Shown piece by piece: positions 32,389-42,705 of a stretch of DNA of 64,000 bases. The position numbers were made by a program, and so were the translations under genes. The stretch is from assembly GCA_016281315.1 (NCBI GenBank), contig JAEEIJ010000002.1, positions 1 through 64,000 on the forward strand, written 5' to 3'. The notes below the pieces were generated by a model that worked only from the letters and a program-made list of their open reading frames with translations, ran no database searches and had not been told where the DNA came from. Origin of the DNA: Bacteroidales bacterium. GTDB lineage: Bacteria > Bacteroidota > Bacteroidia > Bacteroidales > UBA932. Position 1 is the first letter of the stretch. The number at the start of each line of letters is the position of its first letter.

Positions 32389-33750
32389 ATGAAACAAAAG
32401 AAATTTATGCTGCCGGAATCGGAGATTCCCACGCACTACTTCAACATCCAGGCGGTGATGCCCAACAAGCCGCTGCCGTTCCTGCACCCGGCCACCAAGC
32501 AGCCCCTTAAACCCGAGGACCTGTACCCCATCTTTTGCAAGGCCTGCGCGGACCAGGAGCTGAACCAGACGGACGAGTGGATCCCCATCCCGGAAGAAGT
32601 GCGGCAGCAGTACGCCGCCTACCGCTGCACCCCCCTCGTGCGCGCCTATGAATTGGAGGAAGCCCTGGGCACCCCGGCCCATATTTACTTCAAGAACGAG
32701 AGCGTGAGCCCCGCCGGCAGCCACAAGCTGAACAGCGCCATCGCCCAGGCCTACTACGCCAAGGAGCAGGGCATCACCAACCTCACCACGGAAACCGGTG
32801 CCGGCCAGTGGGGCGGAGCGCTCAGTTATGCCACCAAGAAGTTCGGCATCGACTGCGCGGTCTATATGGTGAAGGTCAGTTATGAGCAGAAGCCCTTCCG
32901 CCGCAGCATTATGCAGGCTTTCGGGGCCGCCGTGACGCCCTCCCCTTCCATGTCCACCCGTGCCGGCAAGGACATCCTCACCGTCAACCCCAACGACCGC
33001 GGCTCCCTGGGCTGCGCCATCTCCGAAGCCATCGAACTGGCGATGAGCACCCCCAACTGCAAATATGCCCTGGGTTCCGTGCTGAATCACGTGTGCCTGC
33101 ACCAGACGGTCATCGGTCTGGAGGCCGAAAAGCAGATGGCCCTCACGGGCGAATACCCGGACATCGTCATCGCCTGCTTCGGCGGCGGCTCCAACTTCTG
33201 CGGCATCGCTCTCCCGTTTATGCGCCACGTCATCGCCGGCGAAAAGAAAACGCGTTTCATTGCGGCCGAACCCTACTCCTGCCCCAAACTCACCCGTGGC
33301 AAGTTCGAGTATGACTTCGGCGACGAAGCCGGAATGACCCCGCTTCTGCCGATGTTCACCCTGGGCCACAGCTTCAAGCCCGCCTCCATCCACGCCGGCG
33401 GCCTGCGCTATCACGGGGCCGGCGTCATCCTGAGCCAGTTGATGAAGGACGGCTATATGGAGGCGGTGGATATCGAGCAGCTGGATTCCTTCCGCGCCGG
33501 CGTCCTGTTCGCCCGTACGGAGGGCATCATCCCTGCTCCGGAAAGCTGTCACGCCATCGCCGCCACCATCAAGGAGGCCTTAAAGTGCAAGGAAACCGGC
33601 GAGGCGAAGACCATTCTCTTCAACCTCTCCGGTCACGGATTCGTGGATATGGGCGCCTACGACAGCTATTTCTCCGGCGAAATGCAGAACTACCACGTCT
33701 CCGACGAAGACCTGGCGAAGTTTATCCAGAGCGCGGATGCGCTGAATTAG
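32389..33750 (+). CDS. trpB: Tryptophan synthase beta-like protein, TrpB2 type
   Basis: TrpB converts indole and serine to tryptophan with PLP. The 453-residue product is of the long stand-alone TrpB2 class (about 450 residues versus about 400 for TrpB1). The PLP Lys lies in PAGSHKLNSAIAQAYYAK near residue 112. GGGSNF near residue 266 is the phosphate-binding loop. No trpA or other trp gene is nearby, so it probably salvages indole or completes synthesis with genes elsewhere. The leader-peptide attenuator in front implies control by Trp-tRNA. The 3' end overlaps the convergent thiamine pyrophosphokinase gene by four bases. Confidence 0.93.
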   Translation: MKQKKFMLPESEIPTHYFNIQAVMPNKPLPFLHPATKQPLKPEDLYPIFCKACADQELNQTDEWIPIPEEVRQQYAAYRCTPLVRAYELEEALGTPAHIYFKNESVSPAGSHKLNSAIAQAYYAKEQGITNLTTETGAGQWGGALSYATKKFGIDCAVYMVKVSYEQKPFRRSIMQAFGAAVTPSPSMSTRAGKDILTVNPNDRGSLGCAISEAIELAMSTPNCKYALGSVLNHVCLHQTVIGLEAEKQMALTGEYPDIVIACFGGGSNFCGIALPFMRHVIAGEKKTRFIAAEPYSCPKLTRGKFEYDFGDEAGMTPLLPMFTLGHSFKPASIHAGGLRYHGAGVILSQLMKDGYMEAVDIEQLDSFRAGVLFARTEGIIPAPESCHAIAATIKEALKCKETGEAKTILFNLSGHGFVDMGAYDSYFSGEMQNYHVSDEDLAKFIQSADALN

Positions 33751-34388
33751 TCCACCAGCACCAGCACCGCAGAGGGCTGGGAGAAGTGGAGGGAGACGAT
33801 GGGGGCCGATGTCCGGTTGAGCGTAGCCTTCCACCAGGCGTCGAAGACGACCCCGTCCAGCGGCCACTCGAGACCCTCGGAGCTGATCTGCAGCGAATTG
33901 TCGGCGCTGAAAAATGAGATTCTGCGGCCTTCACCCAGGTGGAGGTCGCAGCTGTCTGTGACGGCGAAGGCGGTGCCGTAATCGGAGACCATCGAGACGC
34001 GGCGGTCGCCCAGGTCGAACAGCCGGGTGTATTCCATGAGGAGGCCCAGATTGCCCACCGTGTGATCCTCCCGCAGCCCCGTCGCTCCCAGAATGGTGAT
34101 TTCGGCCACTTCGGGATGCTCCTTCAAAACCCAGCGCATGGCCTTCGTGAGGTCATTGAAGTCCTGTTCGGTCTCATGGAAAAGGACATCGGCAAAACGC
34201 TCCTGCAACTCGGCGGACAGGCTATCCATGTCGCCCACTACCGCGAGCGGCCGGGCCGACGGTGTCCTGGAAAGCCATTTTGCCAAGGCTCCGTCGCAAC
34301 ACACCACGCCCTCCGCGGAATCCAGCAGATACAGCGGATAGGCCTCCGTGGGGAAGGCGCCGTTGCAGAGAATGACGAGGCTATTCAT
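33747..34388 (-). CDS. Thiamine pyrophosphokinase
   Basis: The enzyme makes thiamine pyrophosphate from thiamine and ATP. The 213-residue product has the family signature VVGDMDSL near residue 50 and FNDLTKAMRW near 77, LGATGLREDHTVGNL near 101, then a C-terminal beta domain. It follows the LptF/G-Fmt fusion gene and overlaps its stop by eight bases. CATG occurs four times in it, unusually often for this window. Confidence 0.9.
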   Translation of the reverse strand: MNSLVILCNGAFPTEAYPLYLLDSAEGVVCCDGALAKWLSRTPSARPLAVVGDMDSLSAELQERFADVLFHETEQDFNDLTKAMRWVLKEHPEVAEITILGATGLREDHTVGNLGLLMEYTRLFDLGDRRVSMVSDYGTAFAVTDSCDLHLGEGRRISFFSADNSLQISSEGLEWPLDGVVFDAWWKATLNRTSAPIVSLHFSQPSAVLVLVD

Positions 34389-36903
34389 CTTCCTTCGGGG
34401 CGGCTTTGGCCATTTCGGCCTTGGAAGTACCCTGGGTGGCCTTGTAAGCCGTGGGGTTGCGGAAGCCCAGCAGGAAGGACTTCACGTCCATCCGCTTCTT
34501 GCCGGCGAGCTGCAGGTCCGTGACGGCGACGGCACCGTCCTCGGTGGCGATGGCCAGGTAGGTCTTTCCGTCGCTCAGCACCGTTCCGGGTTCGGCCTTG
34601 GGCAAATCGAAACGCATTTCGCCGAAATAGATCTTCAGTTGCTGAGGGGCGACTCCGGAGGGCGACACCCCTGAGGGAGCATCGGCCTTCTTTTCAGCGA
34701 CCGAAGGGGTTGTCCCCTCCGGAAGCGCACCGGCGCTCACCAACTCCGTAAAGGCGCACGGGAACGGGGACAGGCCGCGGATGAGATTGTAAACGTGCTT
34801 TGTGGTATCCCTCCAGTCGATATGCTGGAGCTCTTTGGTGAGTTTCGGGGCCGGCTTCAGCAGCTCCGATCCCTGGATGAAACTGCGCTGGACGCGTAAT
34901 TCGACATTCTTCTGCACAAGACCTTCCACGGTCTCCAGGACCAGGTCGCTGCCCAGTTCCATCAGTTTGTCGTGTACGTCGCCGGCCGTGTCCGTGGGCT
35001 CCACGTGGCACTCGGACCGCAGAATGATTCCGCCCGTGTCGATGTTCTTGTCGATCATAAAGGTGGTGACACCGGTGATGTTCTCGCCGTTGATTACCGC
35101 CCAGTTGATGGGCGCGGCGCCGCGGTACTGCGGAAGCAGGGCGGCGTGGAGGTTGAAGGTGCCCAACTTGGGCATTGTCCACACCACTTCCGGCAGCATC
35201 CGGAAGCCCACCACCACGAACAAATCGGCCTTCCAGGCGGCCAGCGCCTTCAAAAACGCCTCGTCCTTGAGCTTCTCCGGCTGGAGCAGCGGCAGGTCGT
35301 GTGCGACGGCATACTGTTTCACGGCGCTCTCGTTCATCTTGAGTCCGCGGCCGGACGGCTTGTCCGGAGCGGTGACTACGCCCACCACCTTGTGGCCGGC
35401 CTTCAACAAAGCTTCCAGCGGGCCCACCGAGAACTCCGGCGTGCCCATATAGACGATGCGTGTCTTGCGGAACATACGGAAAAATTTACTTTTGATGCGG
35501 CGCCACCAGATTTTGCCGCCGTCCAGGTTGAACAGGCTGGCGTCCTTCACGGCTTTCACGGTGAGCCAGGCGCCGATGGGCGCGAGGATGAAGGCCGATA
35601 TGAACTTGCCGATGAAAGCGCTGGCGGCGCCGTTGTTGGCCAGTCGCTCGCCGGTGATGTCGATCACCCAGTACAGCACGAAGAAGAGCATCGAAATGAC
35701 GGCCGGAGCCCCCAGGCCGCCCTTTTTGAGCAGGGCTCCCACGGGCGCGCCGATGAAAAAGAGCAGCAGGCAGGCCAGCGCCTGGGCGTACTTTTTCCAA
35801 ATCTCCACGTCGGTGCGGTAAATCAGGTAGGTATAGTCGTAGGACTCCATCGTCTGTCCCCGGGCCAGGACTTCGTACTGCCGGGCCGCAGTCGCCGCGG
35901 CGTCCAGGCCGCGTTTCTTGTCGGCGATGGAATGCCAGCGGCTCTCGGAGGGGGGATCCAGAACGGTGCGCGGCGTCTGGTTCCAGGTGGTGTCCAGCTG
36001 GTCGCGGTGGTCGATGTAGGTCTGCCGCAGGAATTCCCGCACGTGCCGCTCCGTTCCGGCATAGACCAGGTTCATCAGCGAGTCCTGTCCGTGGTGGAGG
36101 GACTTGAGGCTCATCGCCCTCACCTGGTCGCTGTAGCGGGCGCTGTCCGAGTGATGGAAGGCATAGTTTTCCAGGGGAATCACCAGTTCCTGGTTCTGGA
36201 AGCGGACCCGCCGGAGGGAAAGGGTGGTGTCGCGGTATTTGCGCACGTTCTCCTCCTGGTAGTTCACCCCGTTGTACAGCTGGAAGGTGAGGTAGTCCTT
36301 CGCTTTGGACATCCGGATGATGCCGCTGTCGGCCACCGTGAGGCGGTTGTTCCCCCGGCGGTCCGAGTGGTCGTAGACCTGGATGTCGTACATCATCCCG
36401 GTCTTTTTGTCGCGGTGCTCCACGCGGAGGATATAGCCCTCGATGCCGTCGTAGAAGGTTCCCGTGGGGATTTTGATCTCACTTTTGGTGCGGCCGATGT
36501 CGTCGCGCATCGTATAGATCTGGTTGATGGAATAGGGGACCAGCTTGTTGCCCGCGAAGAAGGCGCCGATGGCGATGAAAACGCCCACGATGGTCATCGG
36601 AATGAGGACGCGGGTGAGCGAGATGCCCGCGGCCTTCATCGCCGTGAGCTCGAACTTTTCGCCCATATCCCCCAGGGTCATCATCGCGCTCAGCAGGGTG
36701 GCCAGCGGAATGGCCATCGGGAGCGTCTGGCAGCTGCCCCACATCATAAACTCCAGAATAACCTTGAAATCCAGGCCCTTGCCCACCAGTTCATCGATGT
36801 ACACCCACAGGAACTGCAGGGCCAGGATGAACGTGACAATCGCGAGGATCGCGAAAAACGGTCCCACGAAGGATTTCAGGATAAACTGGTCGAGTTTTTT
36901 CAT
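34381..36903 (-). CDS. LptF/LptG-family permease fused to methionyl-tRNA formyltransferase
   Basis: One continuous 840-residue frame. Residues 1 to about 465 are a YjgP/YjgQ (LptF/G) permease, with three N-terminal and three C-terminal membrane helices around a periplasmic beta domain; such proteins move LPS out of the inner membrane. From about 480 it reads as Fmt, which formylates initiator Met-tRNA: IVYMGTPEFSVGPLEALL, then NLHAALLPQYRGAAPINWA and NIDTGG. An internal Met (residue 477, ATG at 35475) could start a 364-residue separate Fmt. Within Fmt, residues about 720-753 are an added low-complexity segment (APSGVSPSGVAP). There is no stop or frameshift at the junction. It lies between alaS and thiamine pyrophosphokinase. 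Confidence 0.85.
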   Translation of the reverse strand: MKKLDQFILKSFVGPFFAILAIVTFILALQFLWVYIDELVGKGLDFKVILEFMMWGSCQTLPMAIPLATLLSAMMTLGDMGEKFELTAMKAAGISLTRVLIPMTIVGVFIAIGAFFAGNKLVPYSINQIYTMRDDIGRTKSEIKIPTGTFYDGIEGYILRVEHRDKKTGMMYDIQVYDHSDRRGNNRLTVADSGIIRMSKAKDYLTFQLYNGVNYQEENVRKYRDTTLSLRRVRFQNQELVIPLENYAFHHSDSARYSDQVRAMSLKSLHHGQDSLMNLVYAGTERHVREFLRQTYIDHRDQLDTTWNQTPRTVLDPPSESRWHSIADKKRGLDAAATAARQYEVLARGQTMESYDYTYLIYRTDVEIWKKYAQALACLLLFFIGAPVGALLKKGGLGAPAVISMLFFVLYWVIDITGERLANNGAASAFIGKFISAFILAPIGAWLTVKAVKDASLFNLDGGKIWWRRIKSKFFRMFRKTRIVYMGTPEFSVGPLEALLKAGHKVVGVVTAPDKPSGRGLKMNESAVKQYAVAHDLPLLQPEKLKDEAFLKALAAWKADLFVVVGFRMLPEVVWTMPKLGTFNLHAALLPQYRGAAPINWAVINGENITGVTTFMIDKNIDTGGIILRSECHVEPTDTAGDVHDKLMELGSDLVLETVEGLVQKNVELRVQRSFIQGSELLKPAPKLTKELQHIDWRDTTKHVYNLIRGLSPFPCAFTELVSAGALPEGTTPSVAEKKADAPSGVSPSGVAPQQLKIYFGEMRFDLPKAEPGTVLSDGKTYLAIATEDGAVAVTDLQLAGKKRMDVKSFLLGFRNPTAYKATQGTSKAEMAKAAPKEDE

Positions 36904-36933
36904 ACGCGCAAGGCTCTCGCTCTTTTTCTTCTG

Positions 36934-36992
36934 AGGGGGCGCTGCCCCCTACCACCCCCCGCGGCCTCTGGCCGAGCGCTCTGCAGAGCGCT
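36934..36992. repeat. Cluster of three palindromes between alaS and the lptF-fmt gene
   Basis: Three adjacent hairpins: AGGGGGC/GCCCCCT at 36934-36950, CGGCC/GGCCG at 36962-36974 and a perfect 18-base palindrome AGCGCTCTGCAGAGCGCT at 36975-36992. The last one sits two bases after the alaS stop. The arrangement looks like a REP-type intergenic repeat and may also act as a terminator or RNA-stability element. Confidence 0.65.
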
Positions 36993-36994
36993 TT

Positions 36995-39607
<2,613 letters not shown>

Positions 39608-39623
39608 ATGCTTGTTATATCCT

Positions 39624-39669
39624 GCGGGCCCGTCGGCGGGTGCCCGCGTGCGTTTATCCTGCAAAAATA
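39624..39669 (-). promoter_or_regulatory. alaS promoter box and leader hairpin
   Basis: TATTTTTG on the minus strand (39662-39669) matches the -7 consensus. In the predicted leader, GCGGGC (39624-39629) and GCCCGC (39642-39647) form a stem with a 12-base loop, 17 bases before the start codon. This may modulate translation start. Confidence 0.45.
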
Positions 39670-39701
39670 ATCATTTTTTGCCGATTTTCCAGCGGTACCG
39701 T

Positions 39702-40502
39702 CTAGGGCTTTACCCAGTGGATGCGCACCCCGTCGCGTTCCATCCCGCGGAACCAGGTCATCTGGCGCTTGGCGAACTGGTGGATGGCGTTACCCAGAGC
39801 AACTACCATATCGTCGTAGCTGAGCTGGCCCAGGACATACTGCGTAACGAACTTATACTCAAGGCCATAATAGATGAGGTCATCGGCCTTGATGCCGCTG
39901 TCCAGGAGGCCTCGGATTTCCTCCACCAGGCCTTCCTGCAGACGCTCTTCCAGCCGCCGGTCGATGCGCGCGACACGCTCTTCGCGGGTGACCAGCGTAC
40001 CTATATAATATACGTGCTGCGGGAGCTTTTCGGCCGGGACGCCGTTCTCCTTTTCGAACTTGTAGGCACGGGTCACGCTCTCGATCCACAGGCCCGACCC
40101 GCCGCAGAGGATGGGAATGACGCCGCGGCTCCTTATCTCCGCATATGCTTCAGCGAAGGCCGATTGATACTGGTAGATATTGAATTTCTCCCCGGCGGGA
40201 ACGATGTCTATCAAGTGATAGGGAATGTCGCCGTATTCGCGGAGGTCCTTTCCGGTCCCAATATCCATGTTTCGATAAATCTGCCGGGAATCGGCCGAAA
40301 GAATTTCCCCCTTCAACGCGTGCGCCAACTGCACCGCGTAGCGAGTTTTACCTGAAGCGGTGGGGCCCAGAACGCAGATGAGATCGATCTCTCCGCGGCG
40401 GTAAGCATCCAAGAGTGCTGCCGGATCGATGGTCTCGGGATCCGGGAGCTTGGCCATTGGCGGGATGCCGGGGCGGTCGGGGAGCAGTTCGGTTTTGTTC
40501 AT
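39702..40502 (-). CDS. miaA: tRNA dimethylallyltransferase
   Basis: MiaA adds an isopentenyl group to A37 of tRNAs that read UNN codons. The product is 266 residues (about 40 fewer than E. coli). It has the P-loop LICVLGPTASGKTRYAVQLA near residue 43, LSADSRQIYRNMDIGTGK near 69, GGSGLWIESV and the C-terminal QFAKRQMTWFR. It is coupled to smpB by a one-base overlap (TGATG). An N-terminal extension of about 40 residues precedes the P-loop. Confidence 0.93.
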   Translation of the reverse strand: MNKTELLPDRPGIPPMAKLPDPETIDPAALLDAYRRGEIDLICVLGPTASGKTRYAVQLAHALKGEILSADSRQIYRNMDIGTGKDLREYGDIPYHLIDIVPAGEKFNIYQYQSAFAEAYAEIRSRGVIPILCGGSGLWIESVTRAYKFEKENGVPAEKLPQHVYYIGTLVTREERVARIDRRLEERLQEGLVEEIRGLLDSGIKADDLIYYGLEYKFVTQYVLGQLSYDDMVVALGNAIHQFAKRQMTWFRGMERDGVRIHWVKP

Positions 40503-40957
40503 CAATAGTCCCCGCGGTCCATTTCGCGCCGCACGTCCTTTTCCTTGATGGACTGGCGCTTGTCGTACTCTTTCTTACCCTTCGCCAGGGCGATGACCAG
40601 CTTGGCGAAACCGCCTTCCGAGATGAAGAGTTTTACGGCTACGATGGTGAGGCCTTTCTGTTTATCGGCCTGCTGCAAATGCCTCAGTTCCTTGCGGTTA
40701 AGAAGGAGACGGCGGTCCCGCACGGCCTCGTGCTGGTTCCAACTTCCCCAGTGATACTGGGCGATGTTCATTCCCCGCACAAAGAGCTCCCTGCCCACGA
40801 AAAAGCAATAGGCATCCTGGAGCGAGCACTTGCCCGCCCGGATGGACTTGATCTCCGTTCCCACCAGCTGGATGCCGGCGGTATAGGTCTCCAGGAACTC
40901 GTAATCGAACGAGGCCCGGCGGTTTTTGATCTGTATGGTGCTCTTCGCTTTTGGCAT
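40502..40957 (-). CDS. smpB: SsrA-binding protein SmpB
   Basis: SmpB binds tmRNA and is needed for rescue of stalled ribosomes. The 151-residue product has [20 protein letters not shown] at the N terminus, VGTEIKSIR near residue 37, and a basic C-terminal tail ([19 protein letters not shown]) typical of the family. The family start MPKAKST at 40957 is used rather than the longer open frame. Confidence 0.94.
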   Translation of the reverse strand: MPKAKSTIQIKNRRASFDYEFLETYTAGIQLVGTEIKSIRAGKCSLQDAYCFFVGRELFVRGMNIAQYHWGSWNQHEAVRDRRLLLNRKELRHLQQADKQKGLTIVAVKLFISEGGFAKLVIALAKGKKEYDKRQSIKEKDVRREMDRGDY

Positions 40958-41016
40958 CGCAGCGCAAAGATAATAAAAAAGAAGCAATTCGGCGGAGCAG
41001 TCCCCCGTTGCTCCGT

Positions 41017-41127
41017 TAAAGCACGAAAAGTGGCGCTGGATGCGGAAAGTGTGCTCTAGCGGGGTGAAAAAAGGGCACTAAAGCACGAAAATGGCGCTAG
41101 AAGGCCGAAAGTGTGCTTTAGCGGGGG
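41017..41127. repeat. Two tandem copies of a 48-49 base hairpin repeat upstream of metK
   Basis: Copies at 41017-41064 and 41079-41127 share TAAAGCACGAAAA, TGGCGCT, GAAAGTGTGCT and TAGCGGGG in the same order. Each has complementary ends (TAAAGCAC with GTGCTTTA; one mismatch in copy 1), so each can fold into a hairpin. They fill most of the space between smpB and the metK promoter. No gene is seen in the 364-base gap from 40958 to 41320 other than these repeats, the promoter and the riboswitch. Confidence 0.75.
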
Positions 41128-41154
41128 CGGAAATGGGCGAAGGTGAAGAAATAT

Positions 41155-41185
41155 TTTGCCGTTCTGAAAAATTGCAGTACCTTTG
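41155..41185 (+). promoter_or_regulatory. metK promoter
   Basis: TTTG at 41155-41158 and TACCTTTG at 41178-41185, 19 bases apart, form a full Bacteroidetes-type promoter. The transcript would begin near 41192, about 12 bases before the riboswitch. Confidence 0.75.
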
Positions 41186-41203
41186 CCATCCCGAAAGGGA
41201 AAT

Positions 41204-41251
41204 ATGTGGATAGATTTGGCTGCTTGCAACCACGTTAAAAAATGCTAAAAT
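41204..41251 (+). promoter_or_regulatory. SAM-II riboswitch aptamer
   Basis: The sequence has the order of the SAM-II (metA motif) family: P1 GTGG (41206-41209) with CCAC (41230-41233), the loop containing GATTTGGC and GCTTGC, then GTTAAAAAATGCTAAAA (41234-41250), whose GCTAAAA end forms the pseudoknot in known aptamers. SAM-II RNAs bind S-adenosylmethionine and repress methionine and SAM genes. The position in front of metK is consistent. Confidence 0.85.
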
Positions 41252-41278
41252 TACATTCATAATAAGTGTTTTGTGTTT

Positions 41279-41313
41279 TAGCCTCCGCATTTTCCCGGTG
41301 GCTATTTTTTTTT
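41279..41313 (+). terminator. SAM-controlled terminator in the metK leader
   Basis: TAGCCTCCG (41279-41287) pairs with CGGTGGCTA (41296-41304) with one T/T mismatch and an 8-base loop, followed by nine T (41305-41313), seven bases before the metK ATG. TTTTAGC (41276-41282), which overlaps the first arm, is the exact complement of GCTAAAA in the aptamer (41244-41250). Pairing of those two would prevent the terminator; SAM binding would release it. Confidence 0.82.
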
Positions 41314-41320
41314 GCACGTT

Positions 41321-42622
41321 ATGAAGAACTATCTGTTTACATCGGAATCTGTGAGCGAAGGGCATCCGGACAAGGTGGCGGACCAGATCAGCGACGCCAT
41401 CCTGGACGAATTCCTGAAACAGGACCCGGAGGCCAAGGTGGCCTGCGAGAGTTTCTGCTCCACCGGTATGGTGGTGGTGATGGGCGAGGTGAAGGCCGAG
41501 GCCTACGTGGACATCCAGGGCACGGTCCGGGAAACCATCCGCCAGATCGGCTACACCAAAGCCGAATATATGTTCGACGCCTCCAGCTGCGGGGTGATGA
41601 GCGCCCTGCACGAGCAGAGCCCGGACATCAACCGCGGCGTGGAGCGCGCCAAGGAAGAGGAGCAGGGCGCCGGCGACCAGGGAATGATGTTCGGCTATGC
41701 CTGCCGCGACACCGAGGACTATATGCCCCTGGCCCTGTATCTGAGCCACAAATTATTAAAAATCCTGTCCCAGATCCGGCACCACGAGATCGGCCTGATG
41801 CCCTATCTGCGTCCGGACGCCAAGAGCCAGTTCACCATCGAATACGACGGGGAAACCCATCAGCCCGTGAAGGTGCACACCATCGTCCTGAGCACCCAGC
41901 ACGACGAATTCGTGCCCGCCTCCCTGGGCCGGATGAGCTATAAGAAGGCCGTGGCCCAGTTCGGCCAGGCCCGCGTGGACGAGGCGATGCAGCAAAAGAT
42001 CCGCGAAGATGTGGAGGCCATCCTTATTCCTCGCCTGAAGGCCGAACTCCCGGAAGAGACGGCCAGTCTCATCCACGACTATACCCTCCATGTGAATCCC
42101 ACGGGGAAATTCGTCATCGGCGGGCCTCACGGGGATACCGGTCTCACTGGCCGGAAAATCATCGTGGACACCTACGGGGGCAAGGGTGCGCACGGCGGCG
42201 GCGCCTTCTCCGGGAAGGACGCCTCCAAGGTGGACCGCAGCGCCGCCTATGCCGCCCGGTACATCGCCAAGAACCTCGTCGCGGCGGGGGTGGCCGATCA
42301 GTGCCTGGTCCAGCTGGCCTATGCCATCGGCGTGGCAAAGCCCGTCAGCGTGTTCGTGGACACCTACGGGACGGGGAAAAAATACGACGACGGAGAGATC
42401 GCCGAGAAAGTCTCCCAGCTTTTCGACCTGCGCCCCGCGGCCATCATCAAAAAGTTCGGCCTGAAGAATCCCATCTACACTCCCACGGCCGCATACGGGC
42501 ATATGGGACGGAAGCCTTACCGGAAGACCGTAAAGGTGCAGGGAAAGGAGAAAATCGTCCAGTTTTTCGGATGGGAACTCCTTGACAGTGTGTCACTTAT
42601 TAAGAAAAGCTTCGGATTATAA
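41321..42622 (+). CDS. metK: S-adenosylmethionine synthetase
   Basis: MetK makes SAM from methionine and ATP. The 433-residue product begins [20 protein letters not shown], has [13 protein letters not shown] near residue 117 and [20 protein letters not shown] near 285, and matches the longer form found in Bacteroidetes. ATG at 41321 is preferred to TTG at 41312, which lies in the terminator T-run. Expression is predicted to be shut down by SAM through the leader riboswitch. Confidence 0.97.
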   Translation: MKNYLFTSESVSEGHPDKVADQISDAILDEFLKQDPEAKVACESFCSTGMVVVMGEVKAEAYVDIQGTVRETIRQIGYTKAEYMFDASSCGVMSALHEQSPDINRGVERAKEEEQGAGDQGMMFGYACRDTEDYMPLALYLSHKLLKILSQIRHHEIGLMPYLRPDAKSQFTIEYDGETHQPVKVHTIVLSTQHDEFVPASLGRMSYKKAVAQFGQARVDEAMQQKIREDVEAILIPRLKAELPEETASLIHDYTLHVNPTGKFVIGGPHGDTGLTGRKIIVDTYGGKGAHGGGAFSGKDASKVDRSAAYAARYIAKNLVAAGVADQCLVQLAYAIGVAKPVSVFVDTYGTGKKYDDGEIAEKVSQLFDLRPAAIIKKFGLKNPIYTPTAAYGHMGRKPYRKTVKVQGKEKIVQFFGWELLDSVSLIKKSFGL

Positions 42623-42638
42623 TCCGGGGCTTTTTTTT
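42608..42638 (+). terminator. Intrinsic terminator overlapping the metK stop codon
   Basis: AGCTTCGGA (42608-42616) pairs with TCCGGGGCT (42623-42631), using two G.T pairs, around a TTATAA loop that contains the stop codon. Eight T follow. Confidence 0.8.
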
Positions 42639-42653
42639 GTCGTGAAATTGTCG

Positions 42654-42661
42654 TAACTTTG
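42654..42661 (+). promoter_or_regulatory. -7 promoter box of the first receptor operon
   Basis: TAACTTTG matches TAnnTTTG, 45 bases before the receptor start. A TTTG at 42636-42639 is only 14 bases upstream, which is short for a -33 element. Confidence 0.5.
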
Positions 42662-42705
42662 TGACGCCAAATTGCGAGCAACAACAATCAATATTTAACC
42701 TTTTT

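Noticed and set aside
41017..41127. Possible CRISPR array upstream of metK
   Set aside because: Only two copies, no unique spacers of constant length, and each copy is itself a hairpin with scattered differences. No cas gene is nearby.
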